A stretch of 64,000 bases of DNA from Pachyseris speciosa (Eukaryota > Cnidaria > Anthozoa > Scleractinia > Pachyseridae), in contig JAEMWC010000036.1 of NCBI GenBank assembly GCA_016490735.1, positions 967,501-1,031,500 on the forward strand, in the 5' to 3' direction. This document shows, one piece after another, positions 34,401 to 46,454 of this stretch. Numbering within the stretch: position 1 is the first letter of the stretch; every line of letters begins with the position of its first letter. A model generated the notes under the pieces. The model did not search any database and was not told the DNA's origin. It was given only the letters and a program-made list of their open reading frames with translations. The translations under genes and the position numbers were made by a program.

Positions 34401-37400
34401 GACCATTGCAGGAGTTATGCCCTTAGTCTTGCTGAGGACCCTGATTTTACCACCAAATGTAATCATCAGCATGATCTAGTTTGTGATAGATGCAGCCTTT
34501 TTTCGATTGTTATTCAAGAGGTAGAGTTCCAGCTAGAAAAGGCTAGGATTCCTTACGAAGACAAAGAAGAAATGAAGTTCGTGGTGGCGCAGTCCAAGAA
34601 GAACATCGGGGCTTGGAAGGCACACATATTACGTTCCATCAACCAAGATGAGGCCCGCCTTGACATCCTAAACGCCTTAGATGACAGCTCTGTACTAGTT
34701 GTCCTAGACTGGGCAATGAAATTCATCCCAAGAAAATACAGAGAGAGCCAGGCAGACTGGTTTGGCAAGCGAGGTCTCTCATGGCATGTTAGTGTGGCAA
34801 TGAGGAAGCTTGCTGGCAAGACCCTGCAGACCCTGACTCTTGTCCATGTGTTTCAGAAGAGTAACCAAGACAGCCTGTTTGTGTTGGCCGTCATCGATGA
34901 TGTCATCGAAAAGCTGAAGAGTGCAATGCCTGAGTTGAAATCGGTGAGCTTAATACAGGACAATGCAGGATGCTATCACAGCGCTGCCACCATCCTTGGA
35001 GTACGACAACTCTCCGTAAAGCACAATATCAGCATGCGAATGGATTTCTCAGATCCCCAAGGTGGGAAAGGACCATGTGATCGTAAAGCTGCTACTATAA
35101 AGAACCAAATGCGATCATACCTCAACTCTGGTCATGACATCTCAAATGCAGAGGACATGAAATTAGCAATGGAGTCCAATGGTGGTGTACGTGGTGTTGC
35201 TACTATACTCTGTGGTCCCCTAACCATTCCGAAAACTGATCATTTTCCAAAATGGGAAGGTGTTAGCCTTATCAATGACATCCAGTTCAAGGCAAAGGAG
35301 ATGAAGGTTTGGAGAGCTTATGACGTTGGAGATGGTAAAGATGTTCCTTATAGCGACTTTCCTCTTAAAGAAATGACTGAGCTGCCAACTCTTAACAAGA
35401 CAAGCGACATCCCCAGCACTGATCTCTGGTTCTCTGAAGTCAAGCTAAGGCAACGCCATGTCACTAAAGGCAACGACAGGACAACCTCGTCCCCTGAGGA
35501 CAGCAGTGAAACAGACGATGATACGCTTTTCACTTGCCCTGAAGATGGATGTGTGAAAACCTTCCAAAGGTTCTCATCCCTTCAGAAGCATCTAGATGGA
35601 GACAGACATAAGTACACCCTTGAGAGAGAGTCCTTACTTGACAAGGCAATGCTACGCTATGCTGAAAATATAGAAAGTGGGGCTGCATCCATCGAATAAC
35701 ATGTTGAGGCGATCATTTCTGAAGAATCAGCGGAGTGCCCCTTGCAAAAACAGGATGGGCGCTTAAGCATACTACTACAAGCAGACGACGATTAAGTGAA
35801 AAGCAAAAGAATTAACTCATCAACCTCTTTCTTTTGGATGAGAAAACAGGGCAAAAAGCAAATGGCAGCGAAGTGTCAAAGTCAATGAGAAAAGCACGCA
35901 ATGCTGATGGATCGTTTCTCTTCCAGTCTGATGAATACCTGACATCACTGCAGATTACTAGCTTCTTTTCCCGTCTGGCCGCCAAGAAATCCATACAGGT
36001 TTCATCAACCTCGAACCTCGCTGATGATGATGACCATGACGACTTGCTGTCTGCCATGGCCGAGAAGGACCTTGAGGAGATGCGTCAAGAGGTAATTAAT
36101 GATATCTCAATCAAACACCCAATCACATATGAATCCTATAACATCTGCGAAATGGCCTCCACATCAAAGCTTTCAAAGTTCTCGATAGCAATGTTACAGG
36201 ACATCTGCAAGCACTACGAACTTGACACTTCAAATATAAAGCAGAAACGGAAGAAGCCATATATAGACTTGCTGGACGCATTGGTTAAGTCGTGCACGTG
36301 TTAAACTGAACTGTTGCATAGTATATATATCATTCTCTTTATTTTGAAATCTTAATTGTCTTATTATTAATAATGACGTTTATTACAATTCTCAAGGCAC
36401 ATTGCATTATTTAGGTGAATTCCAAATGTATGTATACCGTAATTAATCTATTTATAACAATATTTATACAGGGTGCTCTCTCAGGTGTAAAAGGTCTATT
36501 AAGCCCCGGGGACTTATTTAATTTCAGGACTCATTGCTCATTTACGGGGTATGGGGTGAGGGGCTATTAGAGAGGGGGGCTTATTTCAAATCTTAAACCC
36601 TTCGTTTTCGTCTTTAAATAGTTTTTGTACCCAGCTCAAACAAATGCAGTGAAACTTTATTATTTAATCCAGCAAACAAAATTTTGTGCAGAAAACAGTA
36701 TTATGTGACTGAGCCTATATTTGTTTAAACACAAACCAACTGGGCGTCATAAAGTGGATTTCGTAAGAGGAATAGGAGGGACTAATTACAAAATCTCATG
36801 TCCCAAAGAGGAGGGGGGCTTATTATAGAGAGGGGGCTTATTACAAAAACCGACCACCAAACGGGGAGACTAATTAGAGAGGGGGGGGGGGGGGTAATAG
36901 AGACGGGGGCCTTAATAGAGCTTTTACGGTAATAATGTTTTGAATGTATACTTATGAGCAATAATGGCTTACCTTGTTTAGAATAATGAAATATATTTTT
37001 GTTCTATTTAGTGTCAGTATTGATTAAAAAGCAATTACTAATCTCACTAAATACCTGAGAGTTTCTCTTAAGTCTGTGATCATCCCAAAATGTCTGGGAA
37101 ATCTTTAGTAAAAGGAATGGGGAATGGGGAATCTTTAAAATGGAGTGTTTATTTTTCAAAGAAATAATCTTTAAAAGGATGAGTTCATGCGTAAGGCGAG
37201 TTTGTCACCAGTGAAGTCGAAAGACAACCTGCGCAATTTCTTAACAATGACTGACTTGACTGTACTAAAATCGTTTTCCTTATATTTTGTCACATAAACG
37301 GGTCCAACGGACCGTTAGACGAGCTATCTGCACTTGAACTATGTAAGACCACAGGGTGCGATCAGGGATGCCACTGGATGACGTCAAGTGCTTGTTGGGT

Positions 37401-40400
37401 TTCCTGTGGTGGTTGTGTTGACATGTGTTCACAGATCGACTTGCGATATGATTCGGAAGTTGATCCAGCCCAGAAGATCCACAAAGTTGCCGTTAGAATC
37501 AAAACAGGTATGGATAACTTTAAAATGGAATTATCTTCCTTTCTATACGTCGTTCAAAAGCGTTGTTATTAATTTACAAGTCAAAACAAACATGGATATT
37601 GTCTTGCTGTGTTTTGACCCCAAAGGTCAAATGAATACAATTTCACCACACTTCAAGAGCCTGAAGCGTCACGCACGAACATTTGGCCAAAGTTTTCCTT
37701 ATGTCAGTCTAAAAACCTTTATTTCAACATTGGATAACCTGCGTTTCGTAGTGTTTAATGATATAGCACATTCGCTATGACACTTTCTGTAAGACACACT
37801 TTTACTGACACAAAATATAGTCTCCGAGAATAAAATTATCTCAAAACTGTAGAATAGCTTGATTGCCCCCAAAACGTGGTTAAACAGTAGCCAAAGGCTT
37901 GTTTAATGAGAATTAGGAGTTATTTTTCATCGGAGGCGTTTCAATTATTTTACACAAGACCACTAAAGTGGAGCCAAAAGTCACCAGTCTGAGCGGCATA
38001 TTCGGCGGTGTTCGGTAATTTGCATTTTTGTCCAAAATAAAACGAGATTTACCCAAACCAACTATATCATGGTTCTCAGAAGACATTACCCTTTCTAACT
38101 TGAAAGTATGAGCGAAATCGATTTTTCAAGGTTTGCCACCTCTTGTTTGATTTTTACGGACATCCACTTTTAAGTTCGAAGTAGTTATTGTTATATTTTC
38201 TTCATCTCTCGGCGGGAAAAGGTTTATTGTTACATACAGTTCTGTATATTCAGCACTCGGTTCCTACTCAGTTAACTCTCTCAAAAATGCATGGTTACGA
38301 CCAAATCTTTTTCTAGATTACGGTATCCTTTTAGAAGATACACTTCCCAAGACAGATATAAACTGAACAAAAATGCCTCTGCATTTAATGGGACATCAAG
38401 TAGGTCGCCAACCGACCAAATACCATGCACCACACCTGGTAAAGCTACTCACCCTTTAATTAAGTGGGAGTGGGTTTTTTTTTTAATCAGTCAGTATATT
38501 GGTAATTTAAGAAATGGACCAACGCCCTGGTCAGACTTCGAATGGAACATTGAAACAACCAATTGCTTCAGCTTCAACCGATCAGGAATGAGTCAGGTTG
38601 TTATAAATTTTTGTCAGCTTTCCGCATAAGCATTTTTCATTTTGATTGCTGTGTCACTCTGAAAGTTTATAATTCCAAGATTCAAGGGGAGACTGCTTTT
38701 TTGACCGATGGAACAAAAGAGACTTCATTAAAGCGTTTACCTGCAAATATATAGGATATGGATATTGATAGTTATAGCAAGAAATGTTTAGAGTAAAAAA
38801 CGTCTGGTTCTGTAATAAAAATAATAAAATTAAATCAGTAAACATATTAATATACGATCTCATAATAATTCTAATGTTTAAGGCTGTGAAAGAAATGCGT
38901 GTCGCAATTGCTACAAACGCGTTAAAAGTCGGTTGTTGTTAAACAAAACATTTGGTGAAAAGAGCGCTGGAAAATGAATCAGTTATGTTTAAGGCAATAT
39001 TCGTTTGAAAGGAAACATTGGTGCTGACAAAAAACGGTGTCAAGAACGGCCTCAATACTGCCAAATGTATATAGAAGTTTATTAAGTGGTCTTAGCTACT
39101 CCACGCCGAAAAAGCAGCTTTTTACGAAAATTATTCAATAGCACTATTACAATTAATGTGATTAAAAAAGCTGCCTTCAGCTATGGGAATGTCTTTCATT
39201 TGTCAAGTATTCAAAATGAGATAGGCCACACTCAGTACTTACTTTGGTCAGCACAAAGCAGTATGATGGATCGACCACCATTTCTGGAACCTCGACGCTC
39301 AGGCGAATAAGAATGCTACTCCAATTTCCCAAGGAGTCTAAGAGGCATAACAAAAGAGCACAGGATTTAATTTACGGACGACTCGTCATATTTCAAACCT
39401 TTTTGTTCAACCACGGCTGCGTTTTGGAGACCTATCTGAACATGTAACTCGCTTGTTAAAGGTACTCTCTCCACCACCAACAGACAGAAAATTAGACAAT
39501 CCCCAGATAGACAGACAAAATTTTTTTTAAAAACGGAATTTCAAAAATCACAAGAATTAATTTTTAAACAAAAAAAGAAAATGACAAATCAGTTGAGATA
39601 CACAGGCAGGCAGATAGACACAGAGAGAGATGTATAGAGGGAACTGAGAATCAAAACATGAGGCTTGTTCGCATGAAAGTTTTCTCGTATTAGAAAGAGA
39701 AAATACAAATTCGCATGAGCCATATTATACATTTACCGATAAATGGGCTTTTACGCCCAAAATTTCCTCATCTTTTTATAATGCCTTGTGGTAGAAATAA
39801 ACATAAAATAAAAGCTTTTCGGTATTGAATTACATACCATTCATCGAAGTCCATGTTGCGTTCACATACCAGTCCATTGTGTTTACATACTGACCAAAGG
39901 CGACTTCAACTTCTGATGGGGTCCAATCTCCAGCGGGTGATAATGACGCGGAAGGGCAATCTAAAAAAAATCAGACACAGAAACACAAGCCCTTAGAAAA
40001 AAAAAATTCTTACAGTACAAGGATATCAAGACCTGTTTATCATCGGTATCCAGCCCATACGTTTACGCTTATATTTTCACGTCGCAATTCTTTTTAATCA
40101 AATTTTGTATTTGCCCGTCGTTTGACAATTTCATATCGCAAACTCAGCAAACTAATGATACGTTTTAGTAATAGTAACACTAGTAAGATTGCTCTTAATC
40201 TAATCAAAAGATAAGGATTTAGAGTTGGAGGGTAGTTGGTACAAACCCTCAAGAGCACAATGTCAAACCTAAGCGCAAAGTGCAAGTAAAGGGGGTGGTC
40301 AATTTTGAAATTATCGTTTCGGGACAAAATATTTTTGACTTAACAAAGACAGCACTGTGTGGCTAGCTACCCTAGGGTGTTGCAGTGGGGTTGGAATGTT

Positions 40401-42009
40401 TGTCACGGGACTTGTTTACGTCCAAACTCCAACCCTAACAATAACCCCAGCCTAGCCCTAACCATACCCCTAACCCTAACCCTAAGCCTAAGCCTAACCA
40501 CAACCTTAGCAATAAACCTAGGTTTGAGTTAAGGATGGCCATTGCCTTTTGCTAGTGGTGTCAAATACCCAGGCCACGTGATACAAAATATTCATTTAAC
40601 CCTTTGACTACCAATATTTGCAATTTTTTAGTAAATTTTTGGTGATAATTAGTCTGGAGGACTAATCTTCTCCATTTAAGGAGTTGCGATAGAAATAACA
40701 GCGGCCTTGTGTCACTGTGGGCTCAATGTAAAGGTGTGACGTCACGCACATTAGCGGCTGTCGTTCGTTTACCGAGTCAACAAACGTGATTGTGGTAAAT
40801 TTGCCGCTTTATAAATGTTTTTAGAGCCATTTTCCGCCTTAAAGGCCCCCAGGCTGGCATCATTAAGCTGGAATGTGCGTAAAGCCAAGCCTTGGAAAGA
40901 AGCCAGAGATGAGAGACGGTTTCTTGCTGAATGAGACGCCAAATATGCTCCATAGCCAATATAGCGGTGGATGGCCGAAGCTGTCTCTCTGTTAACTTTG
41001 TGGAAGGATTCCAGGACCTACTAAGGCAATTTGGGCTAGCTTTCACTGGTAAAAAGTTCAATCGACGTCATATTTTCCTGGTAGTACTGGGTGGCCCGAC
41101 ACTTACAAAAAAAAAACTTGGAAATTGGAAATGGAAGGGTTCTAAGTTCGTGGAATAGTTGACTTTTCCAGAATGCTTTTGGGCCGTGAACAAGACAACT
41201 TGAGATACCCGAGATTGGCTCCAATAAAATGGGTAAAGCGTGGCCCGCGGAAAAAGTGAGAGGAAAATTTCCATCCGAATGCCAAGGTCTGGCCTTAAGG
41301 TTTGCTGTAAATGTAGAATTTTGATTTTTGGGAAATGTTTTTTTATTAAAAATTTGACCACGAAAATGTGTAAGTTTTGGTGTTGTTCTTCGGGGAAAAG
41401 ACTGGCATTTTGGGCTTTGTTGCCAAGCAAACTGTGCTATGCAGCGGAATTCGGGCATTGTTGTCGGTTTTTTTTGGATTTGATAATTGCAAAAAGCACC
41501 ATCTAGCGCTATTTACACATTATTATGTCTGTGACAAAATTTAAACAAGAAATAAATCATAAAAACAAAAGCGTTATATTCTACTCATATATGCGTATAG
41601 TTGGCATGTTAACGGTTAATTGGCCTTTGCATTTGTGGTAAAAGACTGAATCAACCACAGTTATAGCAATTCTCCCCTCAATGCTAACTTGCAGTTAAGC
41701 ACGGCTTGCACGGCCCTTTCAATTTTCAGTCACGTGGCGTATTGCTTTTTGTATAAATAAGAGGTAAGTTACCTGTAGAGCTTTTAGTTATATCAAGGTT
41801 GTGAAGGGACTTTCGTCTGCGTTGCTTGATGGTCTGTCCTGTTAAAGCCTGCGGAACTTGAAAAACAAGACGGGGATATTAGGACTCACATGTCTGCTGG
41901 AAGCCCGGTTATTCGGAAGCCAGAAACCAGAATAAATGTTTACGCTTGTTAAATTACCTTCTCTTCCGAGCAGGCATTGCTCGTGGCAAGAAAGGATACT
42001 ACGAGATAC
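31337..42009 (-). CDS. Candidate ectodomain exons of the TM-TIR receptor
   Basis: Four minus-strand exons with canonical splice sites join in phase upstream of the stalk exon. 42009-41958 includes SCHEQCLLGRE. 41856-41773 includes PQALTGQTIKQRRRKSLHNL. 39960-39838 includes DCPSASLSPAGDWTPSE, then YVNTMDWYVNATW. 31410-31337 includes LAIDSEVYPAQKIHKYS. Phases fit (0-1, 1-1, 1-1, 1-0). The stalk exon at 27941 needs an incoming phase of 1, so at least one exon between 31337 and 27941 is missing from my model, as are the signal-peptide exons beyond 42009. I do not recognise the ectodomain. The assignment rests on phase, orientation and open frames only. Confidence 0.5.
31630..32000. other. Non-coding stretch inside the inverted duplication
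   Basis: A T-run at 31655-31670. Possible 5' region or first intron of the decayed transposase-like gene that follows. No clear exon seen. Confidence 0.4.
32004..36304 (+). pseudogene. Decayed multi-exon DDE-like transposase-derived gene with C2H2 finger
   Basis: The exon fragments are 32004-32368 (GGVCGFVGRD, and a CRSCRD knuckle), 33084-34048, 34371-35699 and a tail at 35834-36304. Splice sites are canonical: CAT|GTATGT, TTTCAG|GACGAC, AAG|GTCAGT and TTTCAG|GTCCAT. The main domain has VVLDWAMKF, IQDNAGCYHSA and DPQGGKGPCDRKAA, spaced like the acidic residues of an RNase H-fold (DDE) transposase, then a C2H2-like finger (CPEDGCVKTF...HLDGDRH). Lesions: an in-frame TAA at 33582-33584, a frameshift near 33890, a stop at 35697-35699 and a frameshift before 35834. 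It resembles a large gene family repeated in cnidarian genomes. Catalytic assignment is inference. It sits between long inverted arms within a receptor intron. Confidence 0.7.
32636..33035. repeat. Dispersed repeat rich in CCCTATTTCAGACC, copy 2
   Basis: Matches 26984-27465 without the hairpin insertion. It ends in a C-rich run (33000-33035). It lies in the intron between the first two fragments of the transposase-like pseudogene. Confidence 0.85.
36470..36935. repeat. G-rich dispersed repeat
   Basis: Repeated blocks of GAGGGGGGCTTATT and GAGAGGGGGCTTATTAC, with a long G run at 36880-36893 and an end TAATAGAGCTTTTACGGTAA that mirrors AAAAGGTCTATTA near 36500. No coding capacity. Confidence 0.7.
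37392..38163. repeat. Right arm of the long inverted duplication
   Basis: Reverse complement of 30721-31453, ending TTTTTACGGACAT. The counterpart of the receptor exon (37430-37506) has an extra base (GATATGATT against GATTGATT) that closes the receptor phase. It is therefore probably the derived, non-functional copy. Confidence 0.9.
38170..39830. other. Receptor-gene intron, no gene recognised
   Basis: Short frames only (the longest is 112 codons at 38291-38629). None has a domain or convincing splice context. Confidence 0.5.
40418..40520. repeat. Degenerate interstitial telomere-like tract
   Basis: CCCTAACC-type units with drift (AACCCTAACCCTAAGCC, and CTAACC variants). The metazoan telomere repeat is TTAGGG, whose complement is CCCTAA. 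Only two or three units are perfect, so this could also be a chance-derived simple repeat. Confidence 0.5.
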
Positions 42010-42062
42010 CTGAAGAGCAAAACACAGAGCTCAGTACGTAGATGAAAATCAGTCTGTGGTTA

Positions 42063-42500
42063 CTTTCGGAGGGCATTGGGAGGGGGAAGGGGGTCTGAAT
42101 ACTGCAACACCGCACAGAAAATTAACACACATTAACATAAATACCGCATCGCGGCAAGAAAAGTTGATGAAACACCGACGCCGCGATAGATCCATTGTTT
42201 ACATGGTCTAAATAGTTTTTTTTTTTTTTTATTAAGAAAGGGAAAAACGTCCGTACGTGATGTAAACAAGACAATCAATGTGGTAATAACGGATGAAGCT
42301 AAATTTTATTCAGACAAAGGTCAAACAAAAAAAACACACTAAATTTCGTTTCACCGAACACCGTAGGTTTAAAAACACAAACATCGCACACCGTAGGGTT
42401 TGAGATCACCGCGCGCAACACCACAAGGTATGATTTTATTCACCGAAATACCCCACACAAAAAATAGTAACACCGTAACACCGCAAACCCCAATGTCACC
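42063..42500 (+). repeat. Uninterrupted copy of the repeat split by the PLE, plus related CACCG text
   Basis: 42079-42300 aligns end to end with 5926-5965 plus 10931-11105. The following part has several ACACCGTAGG/ACACCGCAA motifs. Confidence 0.65.
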
Positions 42501-42599
42501 CTCCTTTCGTAACCGTCGCTGTATGCCCTTTACAGTAACTAGAGGCTTAGTGTTATTAGCGTACGAAAGTAAAGCTCAAGTAGATGAGTGAGTGAAGGT

Positions 42600-44480
42600 T
42601 TTGTTTGAAAACAGACTGCGATAATTTCAGCCGTCAATGAGGCGCGAAACCATAACATCCTTTGTTTCTGAGAAACTAGACAAATTATTCTCATAACGCA
42701 CGTATCATTAAGTCACCGGCCTTTATGTGCCTGCCTCAGCAGATAAATTAACTCATACTTCTCCTTCCCTGTTTTCAAAAATTTTCGCGCGACTGAGGGT
42801 TTTCTCTTTTCAGCCAAAAATGAAAGAAAACCAAAACGAAATTTAATGAGCAATTAAAAGTCAACTGAAAACAGCATTTTACCAGGCTAGTGCGTATTCA
42901 TCACGGGGAAAATCGAGCTTGCTTGCACCACACAAACAGAACGTACAAACGGGACGTCGAAGGCAAATGGAATCTTGCGCTATGGATTTGTTTTATGTTG
43001 TTAATGATATTAACCTTTCTGCCGAAAAGTATTAAGGTCGTGGGTTTTTCTTAAGGTGATCTTTCAGTCGCAAATCAGAAACGGTTCGTACATGCATCTG
43101 CTGCATTTCTGTCACGATATCTAAGAAAAATAATCTAATGTTTGCTCTCTTAGTTTGTTATTTGGTGAAATAGCTGTATTGTATTGTAGACCCTGATAAC
43201 TCGACCAGTCGAACATTCATCACTACAAATTCCATACAAAAACTCACTGACAGACACTAATCATGCATGTTCAAATGAAGCAGCGAAAATAATCAATTGA
43301 AATTTCATGTTGCTGATCCAGTACAATCGGTATACAAAAGTTGACTGCAAAACCTGTAATGAAAAATCTTTAACAAGGTTTCATATCACATTAAAATCGA
43401 TAATTATGGTTTGTCTCGCTGAGCGGTTAACGAGTCTGAAGCCGTTAGCTACGGTTTAAATTTTCAATCACTAATATCCAATGCGAAACTTGGGATTTTA
43501 AAAAAAAATCGTTTTCGACCTACTCCGCTACATTTTCTCACAAATCTTGAAACAGAAAAATATATTGAAAGAAAATAGTATTCACTCGCGTTGGTGAAAA
43601 GTGAGGGTTTCGTGAATCTGTCACTGTATGCATGACACAAATTCATTAGTTTTTATATTAGAGGATCGAAACCACTTTGCAACGACTCCACCCGCACTTA
43701 TATTATATTGCTTTCATTCATAATTTTATTATAAATGGTTCTTGAATTACACAGTGTATTGGGCGCTACCTCTAATACGTGCCTAGAATAAACTTAATAA
43801 AACAAAATATATTTCGATAATGTAATTTCAAAGGAATTTTAATGACACCGCAGGTATTATAGCCAAAGTGCCAAGGGGCTACCGGGAAAAAGATATCCAA
43901 TGAGAAAATCGAAAGGCTCTATTAAATATGTCAGGAATTTTGCCCAAGTTTACAACTAAGAGTAAAAAAAAAACGGACAATAAAGGATGAAGAACAAAGT
44001 TGAAATATATCTGTATGCAAAAATTGCCGTGCTTAAAGAAAAGCTGCAACGTGGAGATAAATAGATAAATATATAATCAGAGAAACCGCATTTTCAGAAA
44101 TAGCTGTTGTTACGATTTCTCACTTAAGGATGTCGTGCGTGCACTTTCTTGACGGATCTGGGATTCGAGTATAGATCCATCTGATTGTTTCTATAAAGAA
44201 TAGCGTCGTCTATTGCATCATTCTTAAAGCATTTCACAACAGGACCACTTTATATCCCAAACAAATAGCGAGACAAGAAGAAACACGCATGGAATGCTTC
44301 GGTAACGGCAATTTGCTTCAGGGCACTTGACCAAACGGGATTTAGTTGTCTCTAGTACAAATATCGTTTATGATTTGGCCATCCAAATAGGCAACGAAAT
44401 TAAATTGAAGACTTTAATTGCAATAATTTGCCGTTGAAGGAAGCGAATTCGTATTTTTTAGACGTTTTGCCAGTTGATTA
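42600..44480. other. No recognisable gene
   Basis: Expected location of further 5' exons of the TM-TIR receptor, but none can be assigned from sequence alone. No repeat structure stands out. Confidence 0.45.
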
Positions 44481-45978
44481 GAGAAGGAGAGTCCATCATG
44501 AATAAATTGAATTATATTGTCAACATATCTAGACTCTTTTACATCGTTCAAACTTCCCAGAAAGGATCGATTTTTATGTTACATCCTCTGTTGATCTGTT
44601 CGAGTTCCCGAAAAACTTCATTAAATGGTTCAATATTACTGCAATAAACAGGAATTGTCTATTAACTTTAACCTATGGATTAACAATAATCGAATCCTTA
44701 GAGCTCGGTATGATCTGCAAGCAATCTTACCATTTCTCGGATTGAGAACATCTAAACTGTTTGCACTCATTTTTGTAAGCCGAAAACTCTATGCGAAAAC
44801 ACAAAACAAAAAAAACAAGGTCCGTAACCTGCAACCAACTACATCAAAGACCAGGCTGTTGTGGTTAAAGTTAATATTATAAGTTTGTAGGCCACCTTCT
44901 ATAAAGCAAACTAAACCAGCATGTTGACGCCCATTTGGTGCAAGGCCGCAAACTCGACAACATACCTGCACTCCCTTTTCGGCGCCTTCTCGTCGATCCA
45001 GATGGCATTTACGAAGACATTTTGAATGCTGTGATATACGCAGGCCTGTTGATTTGATCGATGTTGCAAGGAGCAAACAGCACAACTGCACTAAAATTGT
45101 CTTTCTCCTTACAGGCATTTGCTAATCAGATGATTCCTCCTGCAAAACATGATGTAGGTATCATACAAAAGCATCAATCAAGGCATCTCAGCCTTCTTCC
45201 AGAGACCTGCACACAAAGCAATTGACTCGCTCGTTTTGTATTCAAATGTGTAAACACAACTGATTTTGCTCAGTGAAGCAAAATATATACGTGCCTCATT
45301 ATGTATTTTTGTTTTTTATTTTTGCATATTCTTCACGCTTCGGAGACCATTGAAATTATCCTTATCTTATTACCAAGTGAACATAATTACAGGTGTTCGC
45401 GAAATTGACTATGCATCGTGACTGAACCGGGTTTTAGCGGGTTCAAAATGCACGCCAAGAGTTGATTTCCAGGAAATCAAGGATCCTCATACATAGTGTT
45501 ATCGCTGACTATATTATAATTACTCAGGCTGCGGCCGGATAGCAGTCATTGTGTTGGCAGACCAAACCACAGATGACACAGCCTTTTTACTCTTCGTATA
45601 GAGGGTATGCGTATAATAGGTAAACTGGTTGGATATTTAACAATTATTCTACGAGGACGCGCTGGTTATGAAGTAATAGATAAAACGAGGTGAGTAGCGC
45701 CGAGTTGGTTATAATCATTTCATATCCAGCAAGCCCGAGTAGAATAATTGTTTTATTAAAAACTGTACAACGTATAACTGAGAATCCGAACAAAAAACGT
45801 GAAAGAAAGGAACCCAGAGAAAGAGAAAACTGAAAAAAGGAAACGTTTGTCCATCACACGCACATGACTGATCTAAAAAGGCGCGATAACCTTTCGGTGT
45901 GTTGCAACGTTCTGAGCAAAGTTGAATGAATTCAATGAAACTGTCTGAGAACAACGTGGACGCCTCACTTTTGGGTCT

Positions 45979-46454
45979 GTTACGCCACAAAATGTAATAA
46001 CTTTTGACGCAAATTGTAATAAACTGAAGTAACGCATAATGTAATAAATTTAACGCAAAATGTAATAACTTCAGTTTTTCTTAGCTAATGGGGCAGTACA
46101 CACATATGAACATCTACACTAAGAAAAAACCTATCAATAAAGGGTGATGGGTGATACGGCGAATTTGCAATTTTCGATCTAGTCACGTGATTAATGGCAT
46201 GTACTGATTTAATTGATAGTTTTTTTCCAAGTTTAGATGTTCATGTGTACTGCCCATTGAGCTAGGGAAAAAGTCTGAAGTTATTACATTTTGCGTTACT
46301 TCAGTTTATTACCTTTTGCGACAAAATTAAAGTTATTACGTTTTGGGTTACCATTACATTTTGCGTCAAAAGTTATTACATTTTGCGTCAAAAAGTTATC
46401 AAATTTTGCGTTACTATTACATTTTGCGCCAATTATTACATTTTGTGGCGTAAC
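45979..46454. mobile_element. TIR element with ATGTAATAA subterminal repeats
   Basis: The left end GTTACGCCACAAAATGTAAT and the right end ATTACATTTTGTGGCGTAAC are exact complements. Several inner repeats of ACGCAAAATGTAATAACTT point inwards from both sides. It is absent from copy X, where about 190 unrelated bases occupy the site. A second element is nested inside. Confidence 0.85.
46082..46264. mobile_element. 183-bp MITE nested in the TTACGCC element
   Basis: TAGCTAATGGGGCAGTACAC...GAACATCTA at the left is mirrored by TAGATGTTCATGTGTACTGC...GAGCTA at the right. It splits the subterminal repeat region of its host element, so it inserted later. Confidence 0.85.

Noticed and set aside
40418..40520. 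True telomere or chromosome end
   Set aside because: Only two or three perfect CCCTAA units, with unique sequence on both sides.
41036..41506. ORFs of 120 and 140 codons (minus) and 88 codons (plus)
   Set aside because: They overlap each other on both strands, have no domains and show no splice logic.
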